Assembly: GCF_014842875.1 (NCBI RefSeq)
Contig: NZ_JACYXZ010000001.1
Coordinates: 1 to 64,000, forward strand
Length of the DNA stretch: 64,000 bases
Origin: Nocardioides donggukensis
GTDB taxonomy: Bacteria; Actinomycetota; Actinomycetes; Propionibacteriales; Nocardioidaceae
Direction of reading: 5' to 3'
A model generated the notes under the pieces. That model was not told where the DNA came from. It was given only the letters and a program-made list of their open reading frames with translations, and did not search any database. Positions 18,016 through 28,803 of this stretch are shown in pieces. A program made the position numbers and the translations under genes. Position 1 is the first letter of the stretch. Each line of letters starts with the position of its first letter.

Positions 18016-19394
18016 CGCAGGTTCACCACCTGGGTGGACTCGCTGTCGGCGTCGGCGTCGGAGGCGCTGGAGAGGTCCGGCACCGGGCGGCGGGCCTGGT
18101 CGGAGATGCGCAGCAGCAAGGCGATGATCACCCAGTTCGCGACGAGCGAGGACCCGCCGTAGGAGAGGAAGGGGGTGGTGAGACCGGTGAGCGGGATCAG
18201 CTTGGTGACGCCGCCGATCACGACGAACACCTGGATGGCGAGGACCACCGCGAGCCCGGTGGCGACCAGCTTGCCGAACCCGTCGCGGCAGACCAGGGCC
18301 ACCCGGAGGCCGCGCTCGACGATGATCCCGTAGAGGAGCACCACGGCCATGACCCCGGTCAGCCCGAGCTCCTCGCCGATGGCACCCATGATGAAGTCGG
18401 TCTCCGCGAACGGGATCCGGTCCGGGCTGCCCTGCCCGAAGCCGCGGCCGAGCAGCCCGCCCCAGGCCATGCCGAAGAGCGACTCGGCGATCTGGTTGCC
18501 CTGGCCGAAGAAGTCGTCGAACGGGTCGATCCAGATGTTGACGCGGGTCTGGACGTGGCTGAAGGCCTGGTAGCCGAGGAAGGCGCCGGCCAGGAACAGG
18601 GTGCCGCCGACGACCAGCCAGCCCGGCCGCTCGGTGGCGACGTAGAGCATCACGAGGAAGAGGCCGAAGAACAGCAGCGAGGAGCCCAGGTCGCGCTGGA
18701 AGACCAGGATGCCGAGCGAGACCAGCCACATCGCGAGGATCGGGCCGAGGTCCCGGCCGCGGGGCAGGTCGACGAAGAGCAGCCGCCGGCCCGCCAGCGC
18801 CAGCGCGTCGCGGTGCAGGACGAGGTAGCCGGCGAAGGCGATCACCAGGAGCACCTTGGCGATCTCACCGGGCTGGAGCCCGATCGGGCCGAGGTTCACC
18901 CAGATCCGGGCGCCGTTCTTCTCGACGCCGATGAACGGCATCATCGGCATCACCAGCAGCACGATCGCGGTCAGCCCGCTGGTGTAGGTGAACCGCTGCA
19001 GCACCCGGTGGTCGCGCAGGAACACCAGGGTGGCGACGAAGAGCAGCACCCCGATCGTCATCCAGACCAGCTGCTGCTGGGCGAACGTCGAGTCGCCCGC
19101 GAGGTCGAGCCGGTGGATCACGGCGAGGCCGAGGCCGTTGAGCGCCGCGACGACCGGCAGCAGCACCGGGTCGGCGTACGGCGCGACGATGCGCACCGTC
19201 ACGTGGCAGCCGACCACGAGCACCGCCAGCCAGCCGCCGTAGCCGATGATGTTCGCCGGCACCGTGCCCTCGACGCCGAGCCCGACCGCGACGTAGGCGC
19301 CGATGCCGACGAGGAGCGCGAGGATCAGCAGGAACAGCTCGGCCCCGCGCCGCTGGCGGTGGACGAAGCCGAGGAAGCCGTGCTGCTGGCTCAC
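18012..19394 (-). CDS. rodA: SEDS family peptidoglycan glycosyltransferase (FtsW/RodA type)
   Basis: SEDS proteins polymerise lipid II with a cognate class B PBP. The 460-residue product has about ten to twelve transmembrane helices and family motifs: NGARIWVNLGPIGLQPGE, FQRDLGSSLLFF, EELGLTG and LTTPFLSYGGSS near the C-terminus. GTG at 19392-19394 (starting VSQQHG) overlaps the pstP stop as GTGA. Gene order next to pbpA and pstP supports RodA rather than the FtsW of the dcw cluster, but sequence alone does not decide. Confidence 0.93.
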   Translation of the reverse strand: MSQQHGFLGFVHRQRRGAELFLLILALLVGIGAYVAVGLGVEGTVPANIIGYGGWLAVLVVGCHVTVRIVAPYADPVLLPVVAALNGLGLAVIHRLDLAGDSTFAQQQLVWMTIGVLLFVATLVFLRDHRVLQRFTYTSGLTAIVLLVMPMMPFIGVEKNGARIWVNLGPIGLQPGEIAKVLLVIAFAGYLVLHRDALALAGRRLLFVDLPRGRDLGPILAMWLVSLGILVFQRDLGSSLLFFGLFLVMLYVATERPGWLVVGGTLFLAGAFLGYQAFSHVQTRVNIWIDPFDDFFGQGNQIAESLFGMAWGGLLGRGFGQGSPDRIPFAETDFIMGAIGEELGLTGVMAVVLLYGIIVERGLRVALVCRDGFGKLVATGLAVVLAIQVFVVIGGVTKLIPLTGLTTPFLSYGGSSLVANWVIIALLLRISDQARRPVPDLSSASDADADSESTQVVNLR

Positions 19395-20731
19395 GAGCCA
19401 CCCCCGTCGGCGCCGGCGGTGCTGTCGGTGGAGCTGCTGACTGGCTGGTCGGCCGGGTCGATCTGGGCGTCGTCGAGGTTGGCGACGGTGCGGCGGGCGT
19501 CGGAGAGGCTGGAGGCCTCGATGCCGCTGCGGACCTGGCCGGCGTCGTACTCGCTGAGCGCGTCGAGCTCGACCGAGGACTGTTCGTAGGGCCGGGTGAG
19601 GGTGACCCCGGGGAGCGAGGCGTCGACACCGCGGAAGATCGTGACCTGGCCCTCGTGCTCGGCGACGTAGTACTGCCGCTGGGTCCAGGTGTACGCCGCG
19701 CCGCCGACCGCCCACACCACGCCGACCAGGATCGCCAGCACCGCCAGGCGCTTGACGAGCACGAACCGGCGGGGCGCCCGGGGGGCGTAGCGGACCACCT
19801 CGGGGTCGACCGGGTCGCTGACGATGGCGTCCGCCGCCTCCGCGGGCACCGGCTCGAGCTCCCCGGTGTCGCCGGAGCGGTGGCCGCGGAACATGCCGGC
19901 CATGGAGCCGGCCATGCCGCCGCGGTTGCGGCGCGGCAGGTCGGCGGCGGCCCCCACCAGCAGCGGAGTCAGGTCGTCGGCACCCGTGCCGGCGCCCGAC
20001 TCGCCCTCGGTCGCGAGTACGTCGGCCACCAGGCAGGTCACGTTGTCGGTGCTGCCGGCCTCCAGGCTGGCGCGCACCAGCTCGACCACCGCGTAGTCGG
20101 GGGTGCCGGAGCCGAGGATGTCGGCCATCCGGTCGTCGTCGAGGACACCGCAGGCGCCGTCACTGCAGAGGAAGACCCGGTCGCCCGGGGCGAGGTCGAC
20201 GTGGAAGAGGTCCGGGTCGGCGTCGTGGACGCCGTCCACGGCCTTGAGGATGAGGTTGCGGTGCGGGTGCGTCCGCGACTCCTCCTCGGTGATCCGGCCC
20301 TCGTCGACCAGCGACTGGACGAAGGTGTGGTCCTTGGTGAGCCGGGTCAGCTGCCCGTCCCGGAAGAGGTACGCCCGGCTGTCGCCGACGTGGCCGAGCC
20401 CCATCCGCTCGCCGTCGAAGAGCGCCACCGTGAGCGTCGTACTCGTGCCGCTGATGCTGGGGTCCTGCTCGACCAGCTCGCCGATCCGGTCGTGGGCGCG
20501 GTGGATGGCGCCGGCGACCGAGGCCAGCAGGTCGTCCTGGGGCTGCTCGTCGAGCTTGCGGAGCTGCTGGACGGCGGTGCTCGAGGCGATGTCCCCGCGG
20601 GCCGCCCCGCCGACGCCGTCGCAGACCGTGAGCAGCCAGGGGCCGGCGTACCCGGAGTCCTGGTTGTCCTTGCGCACCCGGCCCACGTCGGACAGGGCGG
20701 CGAAGTCCAGCCGCAGGGGCGGTGACGTCAT
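19391..20731 (-). CDS. pstP: PP2C-type protein phosphatase PstP
   Basis: This phosphatase reverses phosphorylation by the neighbouring PknB. The N-terminal ~235 residues form a PP2C domain with metal-binding aspartates in DVGRVRKDNQD, VCDGVGG, GDSRAY and CSDGACGVL, and GSTDNVTCLV at the end. A linker, a transmembrane helix (LAVLAILVGVVWAVGGAAY) and an extracellular tail follow. The ATG at 20729-20731 (MTSPPLRL) is right after fhaB, with a 5-base gap. Length (446 residues) and layout match PstP. Confidence 0.95.
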   Translation of the reverse strand: MTSPPLRLDFAALSDVGRVRKDNQDSGYAGPWLLTVCDGVGGAARGDIASSTAVQQLRKLDEQPQDDLLASVAGAIHRAHDRIGELVEQDPSISGTSTTLTVALFDGERMGLGHVGDSRAYLFRDGQLTRLTKDHTFVQSLVDEGRITEEESRTHPHRNLILKAVDGVHDADPDLFHVDLAPGDRVFLCSDGACGVLDDDRMADILGSGTPDYAVVELVRASLEAGSTDNVTCLVADVLATEGESGAGTGADDLTPLLVGAAADLPRRNRGGMAGSMAGMFRGHRSGDTGELEPVPAEAADAIVSDPVDPEVVRYAPRAPRRFVLVKRLAVLAILVGVVWAVGGAAYTWTQRQYYVAEHEGQVTIFRGVDASLPGVTLTRPYEQSSVELDALSEYDAGQVRSGIEASSLSDARRTVANLDDAQIDPADQPVSSSTDSTAGADGGGS

Positions 20732-20736
20732 GGGGG

Positions 20737-21219
20737 CTACTTCCTCAGCTCGAGGATGGTCTTGCCGATCCGGACCTGCGTGCCCAACGACAGGGTCGTG
20801 GGCTGGGTGATGCGGGCGCTGCCGACGTAGGTGCCGTTGGTCGAGCCGAGGTCCTCCACGAACCACTGGTCACCCGACGCGGCGATCCGGGCGTGCCGCG
20901 TGGAGACGTAGTCGTCGTCGAGGCGGATGGCGGCGTCCGGGCCGCGGCCGATCAGGATCGGGGCGTCGTCGAGGTCGGCCCGCTCCCCGGTGTTGGCGCC
21001 CTCGACGACGGCGACGTGGGTCGGGGAGCCGCGCCGCTTCGGCGGTGCCTTGCTGGCCCGGGGGGCCTTCGGGGCGCGGCGCTCCGCGCGGGGCGCGGAG
21101 CCGGCCGGCATCCGGGCGCCGAACATGTCGGTGCGGATCACGCTCAGCGCGGAGAGCACGAAGATCCACAGGATCGCCAGGTAGGCGAACCGGATCAGGA
21201 ACAGGGTCAGCTCGCTCAT
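20737..21219 (-). CDS. fhaB: FHA-domain protein FhaB (FipA-like)
   Basis: FHA domains bind phosphothreonine, and FhaB proteins connect PknA/PknB signalling to FtsZ and division. The 160-residue product has an N-terminal membrane helix (LTLFLIRFAYLAILWIFVLS), a basic linker rich in Lys, Arg, Ala and Pro, and an FHA domain from about residue 85. That domain has LIGRGPDA, YVSTRHARI and EDLGSTNGTYV. It overlaps fhaA by four bases and is followed closely by pstP, so kinase target, reader and phosphatase share an operon. Confidence 0.94.
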   Translation of the reverse strand: MSELTLFLIRFAYLAILWIFVLSALSVIRTDMFGARMPAGSAPRAERRAPKAPRASKAPPKRRGSPTHVAVVEGANTGERADLDDAPILIGRGPDAAIRLDDDYVSTRHARIAASGDQWFVEDLGSTNGTYVGSARITQPTTLSLGTQVRIGKTILELRK

Positions 21220-21932
21220 CGGTCGCGCTCCTGGTTGACGACCGCGATGGTCATCGTCGTGTTGCCGATCTTCACCGTCGACCCGTCCCGCAGGGGGGCG
21301 GTGCGCAGCCGGTCGCCGTCGACGACCATCCCGTTGGTGCTGCCGAGGTCGACGACGCTCAGGGCCGGGGGGCCGTCGCCCCGCATCTCCATGCGGAACT
21401 CCACGTGCCGACGGCTGACGCCGGGGTCGTTGATCCGCAGGTCCGCCTCGGTGCCGCGGCCCACGACCAGCCCGGGCGGGGTGAGCGGGTTGCGGGCACC
21501 GTTGATCTCGACGAAGACCGTGGCGCGCCCGGCCTGGGTGTCGGTGGCGTTGGTGGTGACCTTGGCCTGGGCCTGGCTGCGCACCCGGAACCGCCCGGTG
21601 GTCAGGTCGTCGGCCTGCTCGAAGCGGATCCGCACCGGACCCGGGAAGACGTAGCTCTGCTGGTCCGCGTGGTCGCGCAGCGCCTCGGTCATCTCCTTGG
21701 CCAGGGTGTTGTCGAAGGGCGCCAGCCGCTCCAGGTCGGCCGCGCTGAGCTCCACGTGGAAGCTGTTGGGCACCAGCCGCCGGTCCCGGCTGAGGATCTG
21801 GGCGTTGTTGTCCAGCTCGCGCTGCAGGGCCGCGGAGATCTCCACCGGCTGCACGGCGCTGCGGAAGGCGCGGGCGAACACCCCCGAGATCATCTGCTCG
21901 AGACGGTTCTCGAAGTCCTGAAGACCACCCAT
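21216..21932 (-). CDS. fhaA: FHA-domain protein FhaA (DUF3662 plus FHA)
   Basis: FhaA is a PknB substrate that regulates peptidoglycan precursor export. The N-terminal DUF3662 domain is recognisable from MGGLQDFENRLEQMISGVFA and PVEISAALQREL. The C-terminal FHA domain has VVGRGTEADLRI, GVSRRHVEF and VDLGSTNGMVV. At 238 residues it lacks the long proline-rich linker of the mycobacterial form. A strong ribosome-binding site (AGGAGG) precedes the ATG at 21930-21932. It is the first gene of the minus-strand run that continues to pknB. Confidence 0.94.
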   Translation of the reverse strand: MGGLQDFENRLEQMISGVFARAFRSAVQPVEISAALQRELDNNAQILSRDRRLVPNSFHVELSAADLERLAPFDNTLAKEMTEALRDHADQQSYVFPGPVRIRFEQADDLTTGRFRVRSQAQAKVTTNATDTQAGRATVFVEINGARNPLTPPGLVVGRGTEADLRINDPGVSRRHVEFRMEMRGDGPPALSVVDLGSTNGMVVDGDRLRTAPLRDGSTVKIGNTTMTIAVVNQERDR

Positions 21933-22108
21933 GTGCGCCTCCTTCCACTCTCGTCCGTGCCGGGTCGGGCCGACCGCAGGGGACCCTCGGGCGCGCCGCC
22001 GGTCCCCCCGGCTCGGTCGATCGTATCGGTGCCGCCCGCGCGCCCCGCCCCCCGTGGGCGGCGGTTTGGGGGAATCTCCGGTGCTGGGATAGCCTGAGCC
22101 CGCTTCAC

Positions 22109-22195
22109 GCGCGAGTGGCGGAATAGGCAGACGCGCACGGTTCAGGTCCGTGTGTCCGAAAGGACGTGGGGGTTCAACTCCCCCCTCGCGCACCA
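22109..22195 (+). tRNA. tRNA-Leu (anticodon CAG)
   Basis: The 87-base sequence folds as a class II tRNA. The acceptor is GCGCGAG paired with CTCGCGC, then A and an encoded CCA. The anticodon stem CACGG/CCGTG encloses the loop TTCAGGT, giving anticodon CAG. A variable arm (TGTCCGAAAGGACG) and a T arm with GGTTCAACTC follow. It stands at the position tRNA-Leu holds after fhaA in mycobacterial genomes. Confidence 0.96.
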
Positions 22196-22197
22196 CA

Positions 22198-22232
22198 GGT
22201 GGTTGAGGAGGTCGCGCAGCGACCGTCTCGAA
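22198..22232. repeat. interspersed repeat of the TGGTTGAGGAGGTCGC type
   Basis: The string starting GGTGGTTGAGGAGGTCGCGC and ending CGTCTCGAAAC follows the tRNA directly. Its reverse complement starts GTTTCGAGACGGTCGC and ends CTCAACCACC. It is alike in plan to the tandem repeat at 53756-53836 on the other strand (TTTCGACACGCTCGCC, ending CTCAACC). Elements of this kind recur in Nocardioides-like genomes; that is recollection. Confidence 0.5.
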
Positions 22233-22233
22233 A

Positions 22234-22266
22234 CGAAGCCCCGGGTCCTTCGGATCCGGGGCTTCG
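22234..22266 (+). terminator. tRNA-Leu terminator hairpin
   Basis: Arms CGAAGCCCCGG and CCGGGGCTTCG are perfect complements. The stem continues inward to a C(TTCG)G tetraloop, giving a stem of about 15 pairs. There is no T-run. The rest of the gap up to 22527 shows no gene or clear signal. Confidence 0.75.
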
Positions 22267-22527
22267 CCGCTTTCGTGCCGGCTCCGTGGCGCGGTCGCTT
22301 GGTGACTGGCGGTGCTTCGGTCGTCACCCTCGCTGCTGCGGTATGCGCGGGTGATCGATCGGCGACGGCTTCCCGGCGAGGATCGGCCCCGCCGTGCCCC
22401 TCGGAAGGGACGTCGTGTCGCACGGGCAGCCGATCTGCCGCTCGGTGGGCGAACCTGGTCGTAGGCGGAGCCGCCCACGGTCAGGACTGCGCCCAGCGCA
22501 GTCGATGAGCCGATGGCCGCCGGCTGA

Positions 22528-22806
22528 TCAGTCCACCTTGGACGGGTGGTGCGCCAGCGGCGTGACCTTGATCCGCATGAAGCCGAAGAGCGGCAGGCTG
22601 GAGAGCAGGTCGTGGAGTTCGTCGGTCGAGTCGACGTCGAAGATGCTGATGTTGGCGTACTCACCGACCACACGCCACAGCTGCGGCCACTTGCCGGAGC
22701 GCTGGATCTCCTCGGCCCGTGCCTTCTCCCGCGCGAGCAGGTCGGCGCGGGCGTCGGGGTCCATGTCGTGGGGGACGGAGACGTCCATCCGAACGTGGAA
22801 GAGCAT
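22528..22806 (-). CDS. catC: muconolactone delta-isomerase
   Basis: CatC converts muconolactone to 3-oxoadipate enol-lactone, the third step of the catechol branch. The 92-residue product starts MLFHVRMDVSVPHDM and has GKWPQLWRVVGEYANISIFD, which are hallmarks of this small decameric enzyme, and full family length. It lies 42 bases downstream of catB on the same strand and is the last gene of the phenol/catechol operon. The enol-lactone produced feeds pcaD in the divergent operon. Confidence 0.95.
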   Translation of the reverse strand: MLFHVRMDVSVPHDMDPDARADLLAREKARAEEIQRSGKWPQLWRVVGEYANISIFDVDSTDELHDLLSSLPLFGFMRIKVTPLAHHPSKVD

Positions 22807-22848
22807 CTGGGGTCCTTTCAGTGCAGGGCTCGTAGGTCGGGAGCGTGG

Positions 22849-24003
22849 TCAGTCGCGGGTGAGTCCGGTACGGCGCAGGGCCCGCACCGCGTCCGGGTCC
22901 GGAACCACGCCCAGGCCCGGACCGTCGGGCAGCTGCAGCGCCCCGTCGACGTACTCCAGCGGCGTGGTCAGGACCTCCTCGGCGAAGAGGAGCGGGCCGA
23001 AGAGCTCGCTGCCCCAGGTGACGCCGGGCGCCGCGCAGGCCAGGTGCAGGGAGGCGGCGGTGCCGACCCCGGTCTCCAGCGAGGTGCCGCCGTGGACCGG
23101 GACGCCGGCGGCGGCGCCGATGGCCACGATGTCGCGCGCACGGCGGAGCCCGCCGACCTTGGTGACCTTCATCGACCACACGTCCGCGGCGCGCAGCTCG
23201 ACCAGGCGCAGGGCGTCGTGGGGGGTGCGCAGGCTCTCGTCGGCCATGATCGGGATGGGCAGCAGCGCGTTCAGCTCGGCCAGCGCCTCGATCTGCTCTC
23301 CGGGCACCGGTTGCTCGATCAGGTCGATGCCGGCATGCGCGAGACGCGGTAGCAGCCGTCGGGAGGTGAGCAGGTCCCATCGGGCGTTGAGGTCCACGCG
23401 CAGGCTCGCCGCCTCGCCGACCTTGTCCGCGATGGCGGCGATCCGGTCCACGTCGTCGGCGGGGTCGACGGCCCCCATTTTGAGCTTGAAGCTGCGGTGG
23501 CTGCCCGCGGCGAGGAACCGCTGGATCTCTTCGACCACGATCTCGACCGGCTCCGCGCCGAGCGCCCAGGTCACGTCGATCGACGTGCGTGTGAGCCCGC
23601 CGAGCAGCGTGTGGAGCGGGACGTCGAGGGCGCGGGCCCACGCGTCGTGGAGGGCCACCTCGACGGCGGTCTTGGCGAAGAGGTTGACCGCAACCACGTC
23701 GCCCATGTCGCACATCAGCGCCTCGATGGCGTCGACGCGACGCCCGGCGATCAGGGGTGCGAGGTAGGTGTCGATCGTGACCTTCATCGACTCCACAGAC
23801 TCGCCGCCCCACCACGGGCCGCCGGGGACGACGCCCTCGCCGACGCCGGTGACACCACCACGGGTGTGCACGTACACGAGCAGCACCGGCTGGGCGTTCA
23901 TGGTGACCCGGGCGAAGCGGTGGGGCCGCCGCAGCGGCACGTCGATGATGACGGTCTCGACCCGCTCGATCAGCAGGTCGTCGTCGCGCAGCGAGGCGGT
24001 CAT
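22849..24003 (-). CDS. catB: muconate cycloisomerase
   Basis: CatB closes cis,cis-muconate to muconolactone. The 384-residue product is an enolase-superfamily enzyme of the muconate-lactonising group. It has FKLKMGA with the general-base Lys, metal ligands in RVDLNARWD, LIEQPV and MADES, and the opposite-face Lys in SMKVTKVGG. Its ATG overlaps the stop of the RibF-like gene as ATGA, so expression is coupled. catA and catC in the same operon settle the substrate as muconate rather than a chlorinated analogue or another dicarboxylate. Confidence 0.93.
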   Translation of the reverse strand: MTASLRDDDLLIERVETVIIDVPLRRPHRFARVTMNAQPVLLVYVHTRGGVTGVGEGVVPGGPWWGGESVESMKVTIDTYLAPLIAGRRVDAIEALMCDMGDVVAVNLFAKTAVEVALHDAWARALDVPLHTLLGGLTRTSIDVTWALGAEPVEIVVEEIQRFLAAGSHRSFKLKMGAVDPADDVDRIAAIADKVGEAASLRVDLNARWDLLTSRRLLPRLAHAGIDLIEQPVPGEQIEALAELNALLPIPIMADESLRTPHDALRLVELRAADVWSMKVTKVGGLRRARDIVAIGAAAGVPVHGGTSLETGVGTAASLHLACAAPGVTWGSELFGPLLFAEEVLTTPLEYVDGALQLPDGPGLGVVPDPDAVRALRRTGLTRD

Positions 24004-24635
24004 GCGGTCGCGGCGATCGAGCGGGGGCCGAGCACGCGGTCGGCCGAGCGACCCAGCAGCCCCCGGGCGGCGGTCAGGTCGCCACCGGCCAGCAGGCCGC
24101 GGACGTTGGTGGAGGAGCAGACCCGGCCGCGGTGCTCCACCAACGGGACCGGATCGACGTCGAAGCCGTGCCAGTGTCCGGCCTCCTGCAGGTAGTCGGT
24201 GTCGCCCGTCCCACCACGGCCGAAGCGGAAGTTGACGCCGACCACCACGTGGCGGGCGCCCAGCCGCTGGACGAGGCCGTCGCTGACGAAGCTCTCCGCG
24301 GAGGTCGAGGCCATCTGACGGTCGAAGGGGAGGACGATGACGTGGTCGATGCCCAGCGCGAGCGCCGTCTCCACCCGCTCGGTGACCGTCATCAGCTGCC
24401 TCGGGGCGCGCTCCGGACGGGTGAGCAGGAGCGGGTGCGGATCGAAGGTGAGCAGCACCGACGGGATCAGCAGCTCGTGCGCGCGATCGCAGGCGCGCCG
24501 CGCGAGGATCTGGTGGCCGCGGTGGAAGCCGTCGAAGACCCCCATCGTCACGACCGATCCGTTGACGAGCTGGCCCAGCTGCGGCCAGGTGGTCAGGTGG
24601 GGGGCGAGGGAGGTGGTGCGGGTCATGGAGAGCAT
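24000..24635 (-). CDS. RibF-like FMN adenylyltransferase domain (stand-alone)
   Basis: The product resembles the N-terminal FMN adenylyltransferase (FAD synthetase) half of bifunctional RibF. It has TMGVFDGFHRGHQ with the GxFDGxHxGH nucleotidyltransferase motif, LLTFDPHPLLL, VVVGVNFRFGRGG and SSTNVRGLLAGGD. At ~211 residues it ends where the riboflavin-kinase half would begin, so it could make FAD from FMN but not FMN from riboflavin. It lies between catA and catB and overlaps catB by four bases. A plausible role is to supply FAD to the two-component phenol hydroxylase at the operon head. The ATG at 24635 or 24626 could be the start. Confidence 0.85.
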   Translation of the reverse strand: MLSMTRTTSLAPHLTTWPQLGQLVNGSVVTMGVFDGFHRGHQILARRACDRAHELLIPSVLLTFDPHPLLLTRPERAPRQLMTVTERVETALALGIDHVIVLPFDRQMASTSAESFVSDGLVQRLGARHVVVGVNFRFGRGGTGDTDYLQEAGHWHGFDVDPVPLVEHRGRVCSSTNVRGLLAGGDLTAARGLLGRSADRVLGPRSIAATA

Positions 24636-24724
24636 CGATCTCACGTCCGGGAAGTGTGAGTGGTGGTGGGTGACCCCGGTGGCCGGAGGGGCGCTCCGGC
24701 CACCGGAGTTGGCCATGGGGTGGG

Positions 24725-27171
<2,447 letters not shown>

Positions 27172-27220
27172 GCGAATTTCTCCTTGGGGTGGTGGGGGCG
27201 GTGGGCCCTGCGAGCTGCGG

Positions 27221-27787
27221 TCAGTGGTGTGCGGACGCGGCCATCGGTCGGAAGCTGTCGGGGTCGAACCAGCCGGAGGTCGGGCAGTCCACGGACCCGC
27301 CCCAGTGGATGCCGGGAGCGGCGTCGTGGTCCGGGTTGAGGTAGCGGAACTGGCCGCCGTGGAAGAGCAGTGGTTCACGGTCGGTGACCTCGACCTGCTC
27401 GACCTCCCCGAGGACGATCACGTGATCCCCGCCGTCGTAGGTCCGCCAGGGCCGGCAGGAGATCGACGTGGCCGAGCCCTCCAGCAGCGGAGCGGTGGGC
27501 CCGTCGACCCAGGTCGGGGTCCGGTCGGCGGGACGTCCGGCGAAGTGCCACGCCACGTCCAGCTGGTCGGAGGCCAGCACGTTGATGGCGAAGGGCTTGC
27601 CGGCCAGGAACTGGCACGCCCTGGAGCTCCGGCCCAGGGTCACCTGGGCGAGCGCCGGCTCCAGGGAGACGGCGGTGAACGCGTTGACCGTCGCGCCGTG
27701 TGGGTCGCCCTCCTCGGTGATGCAGGTGACGACGGTGACGCCGGTGGCGAAGCGGCCGAATGCGTTGCGGAGTTCGCGGGCTTCCAT
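27221..27787 (-). CDS. flavin reductase, small component of the phenol hydroxylase
   Basis: A 188-residue short-chain flavin reductase of the HpaC/PheA2 family, which uses NAD(P)H to make reduced flavin for the partner oxygenase. Typical motifs are [33 protein letters not shown] and [10 protein letters not shown]. The C-terminus ([14 protein letters not shown]) resembles the tail of these reductases. It is the first gene of the minus-strand operon, 49 bases before the hydroxylase, and its start faces the IclR gene across a 142-base promoter region with two operator-like sites. Confidence 0.88.
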   Translation of the reverse strand: MEARELRNAFGRFATGVTVVTCITEEGDPHGATVNAFTAVSLEPALAQVTLGRSSRACQFLAGKPFAINVLASDQLDVAWHFAGRPADRTPTWVDGPTAPLLEGSATSISCRPWRTYDGGDHVIVLGEVEQVEVTDREPLLFHGGQFRYLNPDHDAAPGIHWGGSVDCPTSGWFDPDSFRPMAASAHH

Positions 27788-27804
27788 GAGTCGATACCTC
27801 CTGT

Positions 27805-27839
27805 GTACGCTTTGCGTACTAACTGTCCGCTATGCGTTC
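27805..27839. promoter_or_regulatory. two operator-like palindromes in the divergent iclR/phenol promoter
   Basis: GTACGCTTTGCGTAC (27805-27819) is a perfect interrupted palindrome. GTCCGCTATGCGTTC (27825-27839) is a related copy. Their centres are exactly 20 bases apart, two helical turns. They lie between the flavin reductase and the IclR regulator and are likely its binding sites. Confidence 0.7.
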
Positions 27840-27929
27840 ATACGAGAGTGGCTCACGTCACAGGTCGTGGTCAACGGGTAGGGCCACCCGGATCGATACC
27901 GAGATCACGGGGATTAGGAGGATCGAACA

Positions 27930-28772
27930 ATGAGTGAGCCGGCTGACCCGGGGCCCGAAGCGGGCAGTGACCGGGACTTCATCCAGAGCATCGAGCGCGG
28001 CCTCGCGGTGCTCCTGGCCTTCGACGCCGACCTGCCCCACCCCACGCTGGCCGAGGTGGCCGAGCGGACCGGCTACTCCCGGCCCGCCGTGCGGCGCATC
28101 CTGCTGACGCTGCAACGGCTGGGGTACGTCGTCGGCGAGCGGGGGCGCTGGACGTTGACCCCGCGGGTGCTCACCATCGGGCAGCACTACTCCGCCAGCC
28201 ACGGCGTCGTCGAGATCGCCCAGCCGCACCTGTTGCGGGTGGTGGAGCGGACGGGCGAGTCGGCATCACTGGCCCAGCTCGACGGGACCGAGGTCGTCTA
28301 CGTCGCCCGGGTCAACGCGCGGCGCGTGCTGAGCCTCACCGTCGACGTCGGCACCCGGCTGCCGGTCCACGCCACCTCGATGGGCCGGGTCCTCGTGGCC
28401 CACGCCGGCGCGGCCGTGGTGGATCGGGTCATCGACGAGGCCGGCCTACCCGCCCTGACGCCGCGGACCATCACCGACCCCATCACCTTCCGCGACGTCC
28501 TCCACGACGTACGGACCAGGGGCTATGCGGTCGTCGACGGTGAGCTGGAGGAGGGGTTCCTCTCGGCGGCGGTTCCGGTCAGGGACGGCAAGGGCGTCGT
28601 GGTGGCCGCACTGGCCTACTCCACCTCGCGTGGGCGGAGCACGCCCGAGCAGGTCGAGGACGAGGTGGTGCCGGTGCTGCTCGAGGTCGCGGAGGCCATC
28701 GGACGCGACCTCGAGTCGGTGGGTCTTCGCTCCCCCATGCTCGCGCCGGGGCCGCGGACCGGAGGGTTCTGA
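27930..28772 (+). CDS. IclR family regulator of the phenol/catechol operon
   Basis: The 280-residue product has an IclR winged helix near residues 20-85 (FIQSIERGLAVLLAFD, TLAEVAERTGYSRPAVRRIL) and an IclR ligand-binding domain (LPVHATSMGRVLVA, GYAVVDGELEEGFLSAAVPV). These features match the PcaR/CatR/PobR group, which respond to aromatic-acid intermediates. ATG at 27930 has TTAGGAGGA upstream. It is divergent from the flavin reductase, with the paired palindromes between. Autoregulation and control of the catabolic operon are inferred from position. Confidence 0.9.
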   Translation: MSEPADPGPEAGSDRDFIQSIERGLAVLLAFDADLPHPTLAEVAERTGYSRPAVRRILLTLQRLGYVVGERGRWTLTPRVLTIGQHYSASHGVVEIAQPHLLRVVERTGESASLAQLDGTEVVYVARVNARRVLSLTVDVGTRLPVHATSMGRVLVAHAGAAVVDRVIDEAGLPALTPRTITDPITFRDVLHDVRTRGYAVVDGELEEGFLSAAVPVRDGKGVVVAALAYSTSRGRSTPEQVEDEVVPVLLEVAEAIGRDLESVGLRSPMLAPGPRTGGF

Positions 28773-28803
28773 GGGAGCCCCGCAGGCCTGCGCCGCCCCG
28801 GTG

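Noticed and set aside
16480..18162. Long plus-strand open frame over pbpA and rodA
   Set aside because: It is antisense to two genes with complete catalytic motifs and has Gly/Val/Arg-rich low-complexity translation typical of shadow frames.
18555..19589. Plus-strand open frame opposite rodA
   Set aside because: Gln/His/Arg-rich translation without any domain, antisense to a clear SEDS protein.
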